Origin: Solen grandis
Taxonomy: Eukaryota; Mollusca; Bivalvia; Adapedonta; Solenidae
Length of the DNA stretch: 64,000 nucleotides
Reading direction: 5' to 3'
Assembly: GCA_021229015.1 (NCBI GenBank)
Contig: CM037789.1
Coordinates: 39,840,926 to 39,904,925, forward strand
Shown here: piece after piece, positions 48,325 to 59,427 of the stretch
Position numbering within the stretch: the first letter of the stretch is position 1
Layout: every line of letters begins with the position of its first letter
Notes under the pieces: model-generated
The model's database searches: none
Told to the model about the DNA's origin: nothing
Seen by the model: the letters and a program-made list of their open reading frames with translations, nothing else
Position numbers and translations under genes: made by a program

Positions 48325-48420
48325 AGAGAGAGAGAGAGAAGAGAGAAGAGAGAAGAAGGGAAACGGGGTACGATTTTCTCTTCTCTCTCTCTCTCTCATC
48401 ACCTCTCCCTCTCTCTCAAT
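48325..48420. repeat. (GA)n / (CT)n foldback microsatellite
   Basis: GA-rich 48325-48360 and CT-rich 48378-48417 flank a spacer of about 17 bases and are complementary. Confidence 0.85.
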
Positions 48421-49205
48421 CTGTTTTTTTCTCTATCTTCTTGTGACCGTTATTGTTTTGTTTCCTCACTTCACACAAAAAAAACATTCTGAATGAAATA
48501 AAAACAAAAACTTAAGACTTGAAACTCTCTTATTACATCATGCCAATGCAGTGCATGTCATTAATTATAATATCATGTGTATTAAGAAGGAAATTCGGGT
48601 TATTTGTTGTGATAATATCTTTTAAAAAATATAATGCACAGTTAAAACTTCCAACGTTTTACAAGAGGATCAGATATAAAGCAAGCAGGACAAAAAATAA
48701 TGGTTGAAATTGAAAGTTAAACTTCTTTTACTAGTCTGTAATTAACGTTACTACGTTAAGTAGTGCATTGTCGTTCTCTATCAAATAGTTAAATAATAAT
48801 TACGTAATTCTAGAGTCATTAAATTCATATTTTCTCTGTGAATTATAATAGCTCAATATTGGTTTGATTTTCCGTTTCATACGTATTTCTATACATCATT
48901 GAAATAGGGGCGTGTTGGTTTTTTGAGTATATATTTAACTCTTACTTAAAAGGGGTCATTTTTCATACGTTTCCATATACAAGCATATCTGAGCCTAGAA
49001 TGAAAGTGAATTGTTAAGCATTTCCTTAATTTTTAAAATTGGTAGCTATTAGATATTTATTTTTAATACACCAATATATTATTTTTGTATGGAGACAATG
49101 CGGTTTTACTGGATGTTTGAAATAGTGTATAAATGTGTAGATAAAGAGGAGGGAAATCTTTAGCTCGAAGTTTTATAGGTCATTTCTCAATGAGAGAATC
49201 ATTTC
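48421..49205. other. AT-rich stretch, nothing identifiable
   Basis: No supported gene or repeat. Confidence 0.5.
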
Positions 49206-49285
49206 TAGCAGGGTGGTATAGAGGGGTGAGAGTAAGACTTATGGTGACTCTGAAGGCTCCTGGTTCAAGGTTTAAGACCTGTTCG
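49206..49285 (+). mobile_element. tRNA-like SINE head (weak)
   Basis: AGCAGGGTGGTATAGAGGGG followed by CTCCTGGTTCAAGGTTT at tRNA-like spacing. Both boxes deviate from consensus. Confidence 0.35.
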
Positions 49286-49698
49286 GGCAGCTCTGATCAA
49301 TGCGGACTGTCCTGTTTCTTTCACTTATTGGTGTATGTTAATTGTACTGTCCGTCCGTCTGTTCGTCCTCAGCAATTTGCTTCTGAGCTCTATGACATCG
49401 TTTCTTTAGCAATCTTGGACCACCCATTACTATGTACGCGCCAAGTTACATTCCATAGTTATGTTGATAGTCTACGTTGTTGACACTAGCGTCTGTTTAC
49501 AAAAATATTGTAAAATAATGCCTGTATTAAAGAGAAAGTTTAGATTTTTTTTTAAACGGTTCGAAAGAAAGCATGAAAATCTTCTCTTTGACACTGCTGT
49601 TCACGTAGTCCTTAATGTATGCGGAAACCGGAGTAGCCTACGAAAACCCATGTGTCCGAACCAATAACCTTTCACATACTGTACAACATCGGACCGAC

Positions 49699-49765
49699 TT
49701 GGGATGGAGGATCGAACCCTGGTTGCATTGGTGAAATTCAGTGCGTTACCACTACGGTATCCGCC
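49699..49765 (-). mobile_element. tRNA-like SINE head beside poly-C (minus)
   Basis: The minus strand shows GCGGATACCGTAGTGGTAAC (A-box region) and ACCAGGGTTCGATCCTCC (B-box). It is among the best preserved tRNA-like boxes in the window, but the anticodon arm does not pair convincingly. Confidence 0.55.
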
Positions 49766-49785
49766 CCCCCCCCCCCCCCCCCCCC
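49764..49785. repeat. poly-C run
   Basis: About 22 consecutive C at the 5' edge of the tRNA-like head. Confidence 0.95.
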
Positions 49786-50179
49786 ACCACACCCCCTAAA
49801 AAAATGCTTAGATTTCCTTTAAGGGCAGTGTTAGTAGGGTAATCGTCTGGGCTCTCTTGTTCATACGAAACATCCCAGCAATGAGGGTTAGGGTGACATA
49901 CTGTTGTTCCTTCACTACAATTGTTTATAAACGGTAATTGCTACACAACTGTACTACATTAATTTTGTTTGCTGTTTTATACCGCGTGTCATTTGGTACC
50001 AAACTAATTACGGAATCAATCATTCCTGTTCCTAATGACACCATATATATTAAGTGGTATCTCGTTATCCAGATTAAGTTGCGCTCAGCTTTCACTCATG
50101 TCAAATCAATCCGAAATGGTACAGCGAGATCATTAATTTTGCTGGATCGTTAACCGTCGGACATTGTCGGCATTTTCCG
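49786..50179. other. AT-rich spacer
   Basis: No supported gene or repeat. Confidence 0.5.
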
Positions 50180-50345
50180 GAACGTCTGCAATCGTATATA
50201 TATGTTCGGTTTCATTCGATGCGCTCAGTATGTAAAGTTAGTATTATTTTCATATGTTGGCTAATCTTCATCGTCGGAAACCCCCGGTTGACCTATTCCG
50301 TTTAACTTTGTGCCATCATGATATCGATCGATCGGGCGTTGGAAA
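50180..50345 (+). mobile_element. family 3 copy, partial
   Basis: ATCGTCGGAAACCCCCGG and TTGACCTATTCCGTTTAAC match 13768-13805. The head is not recognisable here. Confidence 0.45.
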
Positions 50346-50789
50346 CTGACTATGATCTTCATAGAAGTTAGAAAAAGACAATCATATTCATTTCTGATGA
50401 ACGAAAACAGTATTCAGAAAAAAAACCGTCTTATATTTCACGATGACACATATTTAAAATACACGAAATCCGAGTTAGACTGCAAAATACAAAATGTCAG
50501 ATTTGATAGACTATATTTAACCCCCTCTAAAAAGACAATTACGATGTGTGAATGTGATATTAACTATAAATTAAAGTTCCGCTCTGTTCTCTTCCTGTCA
50601 AAAATCTAGCGAGATCATATAGTTGGGTCACTGACTTCTCATAAAATGATGAAATAATACACTATAATGATAGAAATCAAATATACAAGTCATATGATAC
50701 GTGCGATGATACGTAACGGATCGTTTAACAGTGAAACTAGGCTTTTGACATTTATAGTGTACTTTATTATGTTCCTACGTTTAAAAGCT
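50346..50789. other. AT-rich stretch, nothing identifiable
   Basis: An 85-codon ORF (50352-50609) shows no recognisable domain. Confidence 0.4.
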
Positions 50790-50977
50790 TAAAACTCACT
50801 CAGCCCCTCACCGCGTGGGTTCGAATACCGGCAGGGTGATTCGGATTTTTATGTGAGGAAGCCTTCCAGCTGGCTTGCGTGCGTTCGGTGTCTTCCTCAC
50901 CTGTAATTAGCAGGACGTCGCAATATGATTGAAATACTGTCGAAGCGACGGTAAACTCAAATAGTCTAGTAAAGTCT
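50790..50977 (+). mobile_element. 5'-truncated SINE family 1 (plus)
   Basis: Starts at ACTCACTCAGCCCCTCACCG, keeps the B-box (GGGTTCGAATACCGG), has a short internal deletion after GGCTTGCG, and ends CGACGGTAAACTCAAATAGTC. Confidence 0.85.
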
Positions 50978-51582
50978 AAAAAACCTAACTTTCACGCAGT
51001 TAAACACTATTATTACCAATACTTCATGGAAATAAATATGAGTATATTGATTTAAATATCATTTATCAACGCAATAATCTCTTTAGTTATTTGATAGGTG
51101 TAAAGCTTATTTAAAAATAAATACACTTTATTAAAATTTCTATATATATACATAATTTATGATTATATATTTATTTTCATTAATTTGAATGTATGTATAT
51201 TTTATCAATATAATTATTAACATGCTGTATTGAATATATCCAAAAGTCATATTATGAAACTTTCCTTTAATTTATTTAGAAGCTCCTGTTAAATTTAGCA
51301 TTGTCTTCATATATGATAAATCTCTCAATTCGTTTTTTTTTTTTTTTTTTTTTTTTTTTTTCGATTTGCTAGATATTAGCTGTGTACTATACGTATCGTA
51401 TCGTATCGTATTTATTTATGTATGGAAGGACGGGTCGGCTAATCGCCGCGCTTCAATCGTTTATCTCAATATTCTTCTCAGGTAAAACATTATTTTTTTG
51501 TTGGTACATGTTGATAAATTGCTTCTTCATACTAACGATTCATGTGTACAGGTATTTGTATAATGACATCCAGATGACATAG
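50978..51582. other. AT-rich stretch with poly-T
   Basis: Poly-T at about 51333-51361 and (ATCGT)n-like TCGTATCGTATCGTAT near 51394. No supported gene. Confidence 0.5.
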
Positions 51583-51652
51583 CGTCACGGCCCAATTATC
51601 TTTATGTATAAGATGGTGAGTTATCTCTGCCCGTGATCACTGGGCCGTGACG
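51583..51652. repeat. 12-bp perfect inverted repeat with 46-base loop
   Basis: CGTCACGGCCCA (51583-51594) and TGGGCCGTGACG (51641-51652). The loop also contains GCCCGTGATCACTGGGC, which partly self-pairs. Confidence 0.7.
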
Positions 51653-53264
51653 GCAGACACAGGAGCTTCAAATATGGGTCACTGCGTCCTGCTCACGGCT
51701 AGAGCTCTTTCGTTTCTCACAGAAAATTTGGACGTCCTTTTTTTGTACGTTGAAATGTTATCTGCCATTAAATCAGGATACATGTTCAAAATTGATTTAG
51801 TATCTAAAAATAATACAGAAATATTGGTATAATTTTTTACGTGGCGGTTTACTCATATCAGGCGCGTTGTACTGGTAACTTACCATCAGTTTCTCGTGCG
51901 TGAAATAGAGACTACTTAGCTTATCAATACCTTCTTTCTTCTTTGAAGACAGCTGTCTGCTGTCTTCATTTGTATAAAAAGTCACACGTGCAATGCGAAA
52001 ATGCAACCTTCATGTCATTAATTTACCGTATGTATGCAAGAATTTATTAAACTGTTCATATATTGGGTGGAACCTTCATATGATTAATTTTTAGGTTGAC
52101 ACGGGAACTGATTTTGTAGGGCTATTAAATGGGCGGGCTTTTGACAACAGGCTCATTCACCTTTACAGTATGAAAATTTAATTTACAAGTTTATATCATA
52201 AATATTTAGGTGTCGATCTTATACAGAGCTAAATCATGGACATTTTTAAAAAATAGGATACAAAGTTCTAGTGTCAATGCTTAGGTGTTGAAGCATGTAC
52301 AAGCATGCACCAAACACTAGAATATTACTGACTTTATTTTTAAACATTTTAATTCTTGTAAAATGATTTCTGATATGTATTATCAAAGCTTTGTGAGGTA
52401 TAGAAATTGCATAAAATAAAATGACTTCAGTGACAGCGTTACAGCTAAGTTAAATTTCAACCTGAGACAGTGTGGTACCATGCCGTTGGCTAACGGCGTT
52501 GTTTCATGCACAAAATCTGCATTGCAGTCGTGTCACTTCGCCAATTGCATTTTTATTTAAATTAGCAAATCCGAATATCGAATACTTCGGATAAGTTCGT
52601 GTAGCCTTGTCCCATCTGTTAAAAGCAGTTCACGTGCACCGAACTGTGGTCTGAATTGAAATTAAACAAAGTTAGCTGAATTTCCCAGAGAGCTTAAACA
52701 CGAGTTTCATTGCACCAACTGCGTTCGATTTAATGCAAGCCATGTGTTATTTCTATATTTCAACATGCAAATCAGATCTCTTTCACGTTTGCATTATGAT
52801 AGTCCGTACTATCCACAAATTGACAAAAACAATCTTACGAAGTTCTCACGAGGCCGACATGCATGAGCAAATTCTACATACAGATGAATATAAAATCGGC
52901 AAGCCTTTAGCCTATTCGTGCAACATTTTGATATCAAAATGGAAATGAATATTCAGCCATCGTTACATTTCATTTTCATGTTTCACGAAATTGATATGAA
53001 ATTACCATTTTGTAGTGTTTTTGTGACTTTAAATTAGATTCTGATGAACGTGTGTGCCAGGTAGCCTTAATTTTTTTATTTTTTTTTTTATTTATATGGA
53101 TTTTGTGAATAGATTATTGAAATAACCAGTAATTCAGATGTATTTATTCAGAACATGAAAATGAAATGTTCCGGTTAAAAGAAGAGGCACATATTGCGTT
53201 TCGTTTCACCTTTCACAAGTTTCTTGCGTTTCCATTGGTCGAATCGCGGTCACGTGATGACCAT
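51653..53264. other. AT-rich stretch, nothing identifiable
   Basis: No supported gene or repeat. Confidence 0.5.
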
Positions 53265-53485
53265 TCATATATCGATATAAGGTCAGTAGAAATCCATATA
53301 GGGTCAGTAGGGCTGAATGAATACTTCAATTGAAGATAATTAAAGTACAGGAAAAGTGGTTGATGGCACAAATTAATGATTGGGGTTTGGCACTGACCCT
53401 ATAGGAAATGTTGGGGGTCAGTTATGCTCATATCGGGGGACTCCTGTCGCCACGCCCACTGCACTTCTTTGTAGGGTCAGTAGCA
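53265..53485. repeat. GGGTCAGTAG motif cluster
   Basis: (A)GGTCAGTAG occurs at about 53281, 53304 and 53474, and inverted as CTGACCCTATA near 53394, with GGGGGTCAGTT near 53413. The palindrome CTTCAATTGAAG lies between. Possibly the remains of a short inverted-repeat element. Confidence 0.4.
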
Positions 53486-54520
53486 AACCAAATAAGTAAT
53501 AGTATATGTCGGTCGGTCCCTCGGTCGAAGTTTCAATCGATCATTTTAACACTTTTAACACTGATTTGAAGTTAAGTTCGATAGATTGATAATTTGAGAT
53601 CTAATTGAACCTTTGGTTTTTAACTTTATTAGTTGCCTATGAATCAATTAGATTTTGTGCGGACAAGGTATAATATAAATGAATTTGTAATATAACAGCT
53701 GACTGGGTAGTACAGGTGACCCCTAATAGATGTAGCCATATTTTTTCATCGACCTTGACCTTTCACACAATACATACTTACTATCTTTTTTAATCTTCAT
53801 CCAGAGCAAACGGACATCGCGTATTTAATAGACAATATTTTATGCTTATGTCCTCTCTTTTTGACCCCTTAAACTGATATTTAATTGAATGCCATCGGTC
53901 ATGGTTAAATAAAACGCCTTCTCCTTCAATCGTAATTTGCGGTTAACTTCTATATAATGTAGCCCATCTAATCCGCTCTGCTATTTTATGGAAATTTTCA
54001 AGCAGCAGCGAATGCCACTCAAAATAGGACAAATAAAAACGAGATAGTGGAAAGGAGGAACGTTGCTCACTTTTCGTAATGATTATTTCCTAGCAAGCGT
54101 GTAAATGTGAGGAGATATTCGCTGAATGTCTGAGCAACTGAAGCGAATTTGCGAGTAAATACATGTGCAGTTGTGTTGCTCGTGCGCTTTTGGATGCACG
54201 CGGGGATGCTCCCGTGAAAGATGGAATAAATGCATTCAGGTACTTCGGAGTAATTTTGACGTTTTCGGGTATGTCTATGGTTGCTATATCATTCTATGCA
54301 TGGATTACTTTTTTCATGGATGCTAGAGATCAGTAGCTGTATTAGTGTAAAAGTATTTAAATTTGAAATGTTTGTATTGTTACCATTATCGCCACCATCA
54401 ACAGTATCAGCATCGTTATCGGTGTAGAATTTATCAACCTCATAGTCATCAACAAAATCATCGTTAGCAGCAACACATTTATTCTGTAAATCGTACACAA
54501 GATATATTGCATCGTCACTC
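53486..54520. other. AT-rich stretch, nothing identifiable
   Basis: No supported gene or repeat. Confidence 0.5.
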
Positions 54521-55035
54521 ACTCACTTATTCACTCACTCATTCTTTCTTTCTCACTCACTCACTCACTCACTCACTCACTCACTCACTCACTCACTCAA
54601 CATTCCATCACCGTTATAAAAGATATGGTCGCACGTTCTTCCAGTTTCTGTAATCTGTTTCTGTTTTGTAATCGCTCAGTCACTGACTGACTCACTGACT
54701 CACTCATTCGCTCACTCACTCACTCATTCGCTCACTCACTCACTCACTCACTCATCACTCACTCATTCCCTCACTCACTCACTCATCGCTACTCACTCAC
54801 TCGCTCACTCATTCGCTCACTCACTCACTCACTCACTCACTCATTCTCACTCACTCATTCGCTCACTCACTCACTCACTCATTCGCTCGCTCACTCACTC
54901 ACTCACTCATTCACTCGCTCACTCACTCACTCACTCACTCACTCACTCACTCACTCACTCTTTCTCACTCACTCACTCACTCACCCACTCACTCACTCAC
55001 TCACTCACTCACTCACTCACTCACTCACTCACACA
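54521..55035. repeat. (ACTC)n tetranucleotide array, about 0.5 kb
   Basis: Mostly CACT repeats interrupted by GCTC, ATTC and CTTTCT variants and by a non-repeat insert of about 85 bases near 54598-54680. Frames through it code only low-complexity peptides. Confidence 0.95.
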
Positions 55036-55689
55036 ACTATTCACTCACTTATCCCGTAACACTCCAAGATTTGTGTTTCTCGTTCTCTGTTCTACTTGTC
55101 AGTCAGGATTATCCAAATGAACATCAAAACTCCACGTGACATTTCACGCGCTACCTGAGATATAAAATCTTCTACCACAGCAACCTTTAAACAAATTACA
55201 CGACATCGAAAAGTCTTATGATTTCAAATGTCAGTTTGCTTTTGTAACGAAGTTTGGCGCCGGCGCAGGATATCAAAAATATCAAACAATCAAAGATATT
55301 GGTATTTTGTTATCATAATGTCTTGAAGAAATATCATTTTGTTTTAATATACTGCCTTGCCACAGAAAATAGAAATACATGTATATCAAAATGCTACTTT
55401 CGACCAAGTATGTTCTGATCAAAATTATCCAACTTTTGCAACCAAAACGGAAATGAATTGCACGAGTATATTGTATATCATAGCAAATTATGTTAGGCAA
55501 TCTTTAATGTAGTTAGGAAGTAATTTTTCGTAGGTCATCCTCATTTTTTTCTCTATTATTTATTGATATATTTAGTTTAAACTTGTTTTATTTTATGTCG
55601 ATTGTGAAACAAGTTCTTATAACTTATGTATCTACGTATCCCTGTAATTCTCCTGTACTTTCCGCCTGGGAAGGTCATGAAAAAGCCCT
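55036..55689. other. AT-rich stretch, nothing identifiable
   Basis: No supported gene. Confidence 0.5.
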
Positions 55690-55752
55690 GCCCCCAACGG
55701 GGTTCGAACCCACAGCCTTCGGATCCGCATAATACACCACGACGGCCACACT
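55690..55752 (-). mobile_element. tRNA-like SINE head (minus)
   Basis: The minus strand reads GTGTGGCCGTCGTGGTGTAT (A-box), then GGCTGTGGGTTCGAACCCCG (B-box with a pairable T-stem). The anticodon arm does not fold well, and a relative lies at 45350. Confidence 0.6.
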
Positions 55753-55807
55753 TTTATTTGCATGTATAAGCCACATTCATATGTAGTAACGTACTTATGT
55801 GAATACT

Positions 55808-56830
55808 CACGGCGGGCGTGCGGGCGTGGAACATTTGTTGTCCGGGCTCTAACTTCAATACCGTTTGCCCAATCCTTTTCAAACTTTCCACACATGTGCA
55901 TGGCCATAATATCGCGGATGAGTTCGATATCCAGCATTATCGCGTGAACGACTTAGAAGTTATGGCCCTTGACGTACACAAAATACTTGAAATTGTGATT
56001 GTCCGGGCTCTAACTTCAATACCGTTTGCCCAATCCTTTTCAAACTTTCCACACATGTGCATGGCCATAATATCTCGGATGAGTTCGATATCCAGCATTA
56101 TCGCGTGAATGACTTAGAAGTTATGGCCCTTGACGTACACAAAATACTTGAAATTGTGATTGTCCGGGCTCTAACTTCAATACCGTTAGCCCAATCCTTT
56201 TCAAACTTTTCACACATGTGCATGGCCATACTATCGCGGATGAGTTCGATATCCAGAATTATCGCGTGAATGACTTAGAAGTTATGGCCCTTGATGTACA
56301 CAAAATACTTGAAATTGTGATTGTCCAGGCTCTAACTTCAATACCGTTAGCCCAATCCTTTTCAAACTTTTCACACATGTGCATGGCCATAATATCACGG
56401 ATGAGTTCGATATCCAGCATTATCGCGTGAAAGAGTTAAAAGTTATGGCCCTTGACGTACACAAAATACTTGAAATTGTGATTGTCTGGGCTCTAACTTC
56501 AATACCGTTAGACCAATCCTTTTCAAACTTTCCACACATGTGCATGGCCATAAAATTGCGGATGAGTTCGATATTCAGCATTATTGCGTGAATGACTTAG
56601 AAGTTATGGCCCTTGATGTACACAAAATACTTGATATTGTGATTGTCTGGGCTCTAACTTCAATATTGTTTGCCCAATCCTCTGCAAACTTTCCACACAT
56701 GTGCATTGCCATAATATCTTAGCTGAGTTCGATATCCAGCATTCTCATGTGAATGACTTTGAAGTTATGGCCCTTGATGTACACAACATACTTGAAAATT
56801 TGCTTGTCCCTAGTCCTTAGACCCTATGAG
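55808..56830 (+). mobile_element. pearl-like/Helitron-related element with six 161-bp units
   Basis: Head GGCGGGCGTGCGGGCGTGG, then units whose landmark GTC(C/T)(G/A)GGCTCTAAC starts at 55840, 56001, 56162, 56323, 56484 and 56645. The next junction is at 56806, so each of six units is 161 bp. Differences are substitutions only. The repeated small ORFs ending SSIIA follow the repeat and are not genes. Non-autonomous elements with tandem cores near 160 bp are known in bivalves; the class is inferred from that resemblance. Confidence 0.75.
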
Positions 56831-57639
56831 GTGTTGTCAGATCTTGCAGTTAATTAATAGAAATGTATCAACATTTTTTTTTTATGATTAACATCATTAA
56901 CTAATGGGATTTTGGAATTATTTTGCTTATTTATGGACAGTAGCTTGTTTCTCTGAGCTATTTCTGAGAGTCCCCATACCATGATGGGCGTATTTTGTGG
57001 CAGTCCTGACCCTTGTTTACTATGTGCACGTGACTTGCGTTCAGACTTAATGTAATCATATTGTAAGAAATATGTACTGTATATGTACATAAGTCAAATA
57101 AAATGACTACATGTAGTTAAATGTTGGTCCAGCTATGCATCTATGATACCGTAAAAACCTTATATCTCGTTGATATTAAAGTTTATGTCTATAAATTAGT
57201 TCTATCAACCATACTTACTGCTAAAAATCTTAAATACCATCATTTTGTCCCTGTAATAAAATACTCAAATAGTATATTAATATCTGGATTTACATTCATT
57301 CTGACTGAAATTTCTCTTTCTTATCCGGATATTTTATTTTACAAAATATAAGGGGTTGGTAATTTTGATATAATGTCAGTATCTTTAATGTTTAATCAGA
57401 AAACAAGCTATATCATTTTCAGAAAATATACATTTTATTGTATATATTTAAACGTATCCTTAAACTTAAATTTTTTTTTTTTTTAAATTCAATAGACTAA
57501 AATAGTAAACGATTTCTACTATTTCAGACAAATTGCCCTATAAAAACACATAGGGATTTATCAGTTACGTTTAGTGAATATCTTATATGGAACTTTGGTG
57601 TCTCATTGACGACGAGAAGATATGTTATCATATCTACAG
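56831..57639. other. AT-rich stretch, nothing identifiable
   Basis: No supported gene or repeat. Confidence 0.5.
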
Positions 57640-57707
57640 AGATTTGATCCCATGACCTCCTGGCCCACATTTCAATGTTCTGTCTTCACCACAAAGTTAA
57701 TCAACCC
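57640..57707 (-). mobile_element. tRNA-like SINE head, degenerate (minus)
   Basis: The minus strand reads TTTGTGGTGAAGACAGAAC, then AGGAGGTCATGGGATCAAATC. The arrangement is tRNA-like with a weak B-box. Confidence 0.4.
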
Positions 57708-58204
57708 ATAGAACCAACACTAATGGAATCTGCTGATGCTTTTCTCAATACAAACACTTTTCTTTAACAGAGACCGATGGAGTAAACAGTCGTGAGTGGA
57801 AATGCGTCATTACAACAATTTTAAGGAAATATGCGTTAACAATTAAGAAAAGTTTGCGTTAGATTCATTCCTAGACTTAATGTGTGTATTTTCAGATAAT
57901 TATCGCGGCTATAGCGTCTGTAACAAATAATGAAGCACCTGGGGCCAGTAATATGAGTAGAAAGACAGGCAGACCCAGGGAGCTGTGAGTTACGACAGGA
58001 TTTGAAACACCAGGTAAGTCTGGTGTAACCTTGGGGGGGGGGTGCAAAAAATAAAACCGGGGAAGCAGATGGATAAGATGCCAAGATATGATCATGGAAT
58101 TTAAAGTCTGGCAATGATCTGCGATAGCGTTATAACATACTCATCAATTTAAAAGTGATATTATTATTATTATTATTATGTTGTTGTTGTTGTTGTTTTT
58201 TCTG
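57708..58204. other. AT-rich spacer with (TTA)n(TTG)n
   Basis: G run near 58033-58042 and compound trinucleotide tract at about 58161-58200 just before the next SINE. Confidence 0.6.
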
Positions 58205-58460
58205 GTCGGTCACAGTGGCCGAATGGTTAAAGTGCAAGGTCCAATGCCTTGTCGCGATATTTCAAAGTCGCTAAAAGTAGAACTGGTTCTAGTATAATTT
58301 CCTGAATTGGCGCTTAACGCAGAACTTGTTGCCCTGGTGACAGGATGCGTCCACTCCACTTGTCAACCACGGCGTGATCTTACATTTAGACATATCATAG
58401 CACCGTATCCATACGATGGACAAAGTCCGTTAAATCGACAGGAATAGTATCGACCGGAAG
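58205..58460 (+). mobile_element. SINE-like element with near-consensus A-box
   Basis: CACAGTGGCCGAATGGTTAA is a near-consensus A-box. The B-box is not clear. Further down, GGCGCTTAACGC and ACGGCGTGATCTTAC faintly recall the family 2 body. It may be an old or recombinant family 2 copy. Confidence 0.5.
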
Positions 58461-58982
58461 TACAAGCAAACGGTTTTCTTCCTCAGTTTAGTCAATCTAG
58501 GAAAGTGTGGATCAGTGACTGGACACGTGACATAAAAAATTAAACAAAGCGATGAATAGTTTCATTTTTTTTTTTTTTTTTTTAATATTTCTACTATATA
58601 TACAGTTTGCATTTATAAGCATTAAATAAAGTTATAAACTTAATTGCTTTCTTCTCAATGACTTTATGATATGCAAACAATCGACTTGAATCCTCTTCCA
58701 GATTACTCGAATATCAGGTATATAGAAGTCAGACGCTTCTTTGATATATTCTGAAAATATGTTGCCATAGTAACGCCTGATTTTGACTCATTATTGAGTT
58801 GAAAACGTCTGAAAGCTGACGCAGCAGTAATTTGTGCATAGTTTCATAACGTGTGGGTGGTGCACGTGATTTCCTTCTGCAACAGATTAATGGGGTCAAT
58901 ATAACAGTTGGCTTAAGGTATTTCTCCCAGGGCTCTTAAGGCATCCCTTACAGCTGACTTAAGATTACTATATCCCATGTGG
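58461..58982. other. AT-rich spacer with poly-T
   Basis: Poly-T at about 58566-58583. No supported gene. Confidence 0.5.
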
Positions 58983-59318
58983 ATGTCTTAAAGCAGCTCG
59001 ATCACAGATTGGGAATTGACTATGAATTTGATTTTTAACTATCTGTAAGTTTAACATCTACCAATTCTAATCTTTAGGCACATGGTCACCAAATGCAACA
59101 TTCCATGGTTGTAAAAAGAAAAAGGTGGTTTCTCTATCACCGGCAAAAGCGTTACGAACTGTATTGAACCTACATTTAGAATTTCTTTCTTCGTGTGCCG
59201 TTGCATGACTGATCACATCCACTCCTTGTGCATGGACTCATTTCACAGGCTGAACTTACGAAATTGCTTCTCAGAACTTACTACCGATCAGTCTGTGAAC
59301 GAGCTGCTTTAAAGACAT
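58983..59318. mobile_element. inverted-repeat element (MITE candidate)
   Basis: ATGTCTTAAAGCAGCTCGAT with CACAGATT (58983-59010) is the inverse, with few mismatches, of 59289-59318. The arms are about 28-30 bp and the loop about 278 bp. Weaker similarity (CTTAAG-rich sequence) extends outside both arms, to about 58915 and 59365. No ORF. Confidence 0.55.
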
Positions 59319-59427
59319 GACTTAAGTTTCTATTAGCAGTTCTTATAGGTGGCTTAAGACAGCCGGCTCCCCTGTTTAAAGGTATTCTATACAGCGGGTT
59401 TACGGTAGTACGTACAAACAGTTTTTA

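Noticed and set aside
49699..49765. Functional tRNA gene
   Set aside because: No complete cloverleaf could be drawn by eye. A tRNA search tool would settle it.
54521..55035. CRISPR-like look of regularly spaced repeats
   Set aside because: A tetranucleotide satellite with no unique spacers, in a eukaryotic genome. The same reasoning applies to the 34-bp array at 20032-22015, which has no spacers.
55690..55752. Functional tRNA gene
   Set aside because: The B-box is good, but the anticodon arm does not pair and a related truncated copy lies at 45350, so a SINE head is more likely.
55818..56722. Series of ORFs ending SSISSIIA
   Set aside because: They arise because the 161-bp unit repeats. 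161 is not a multiple of three, so each ORF simply restarts in the next frame.
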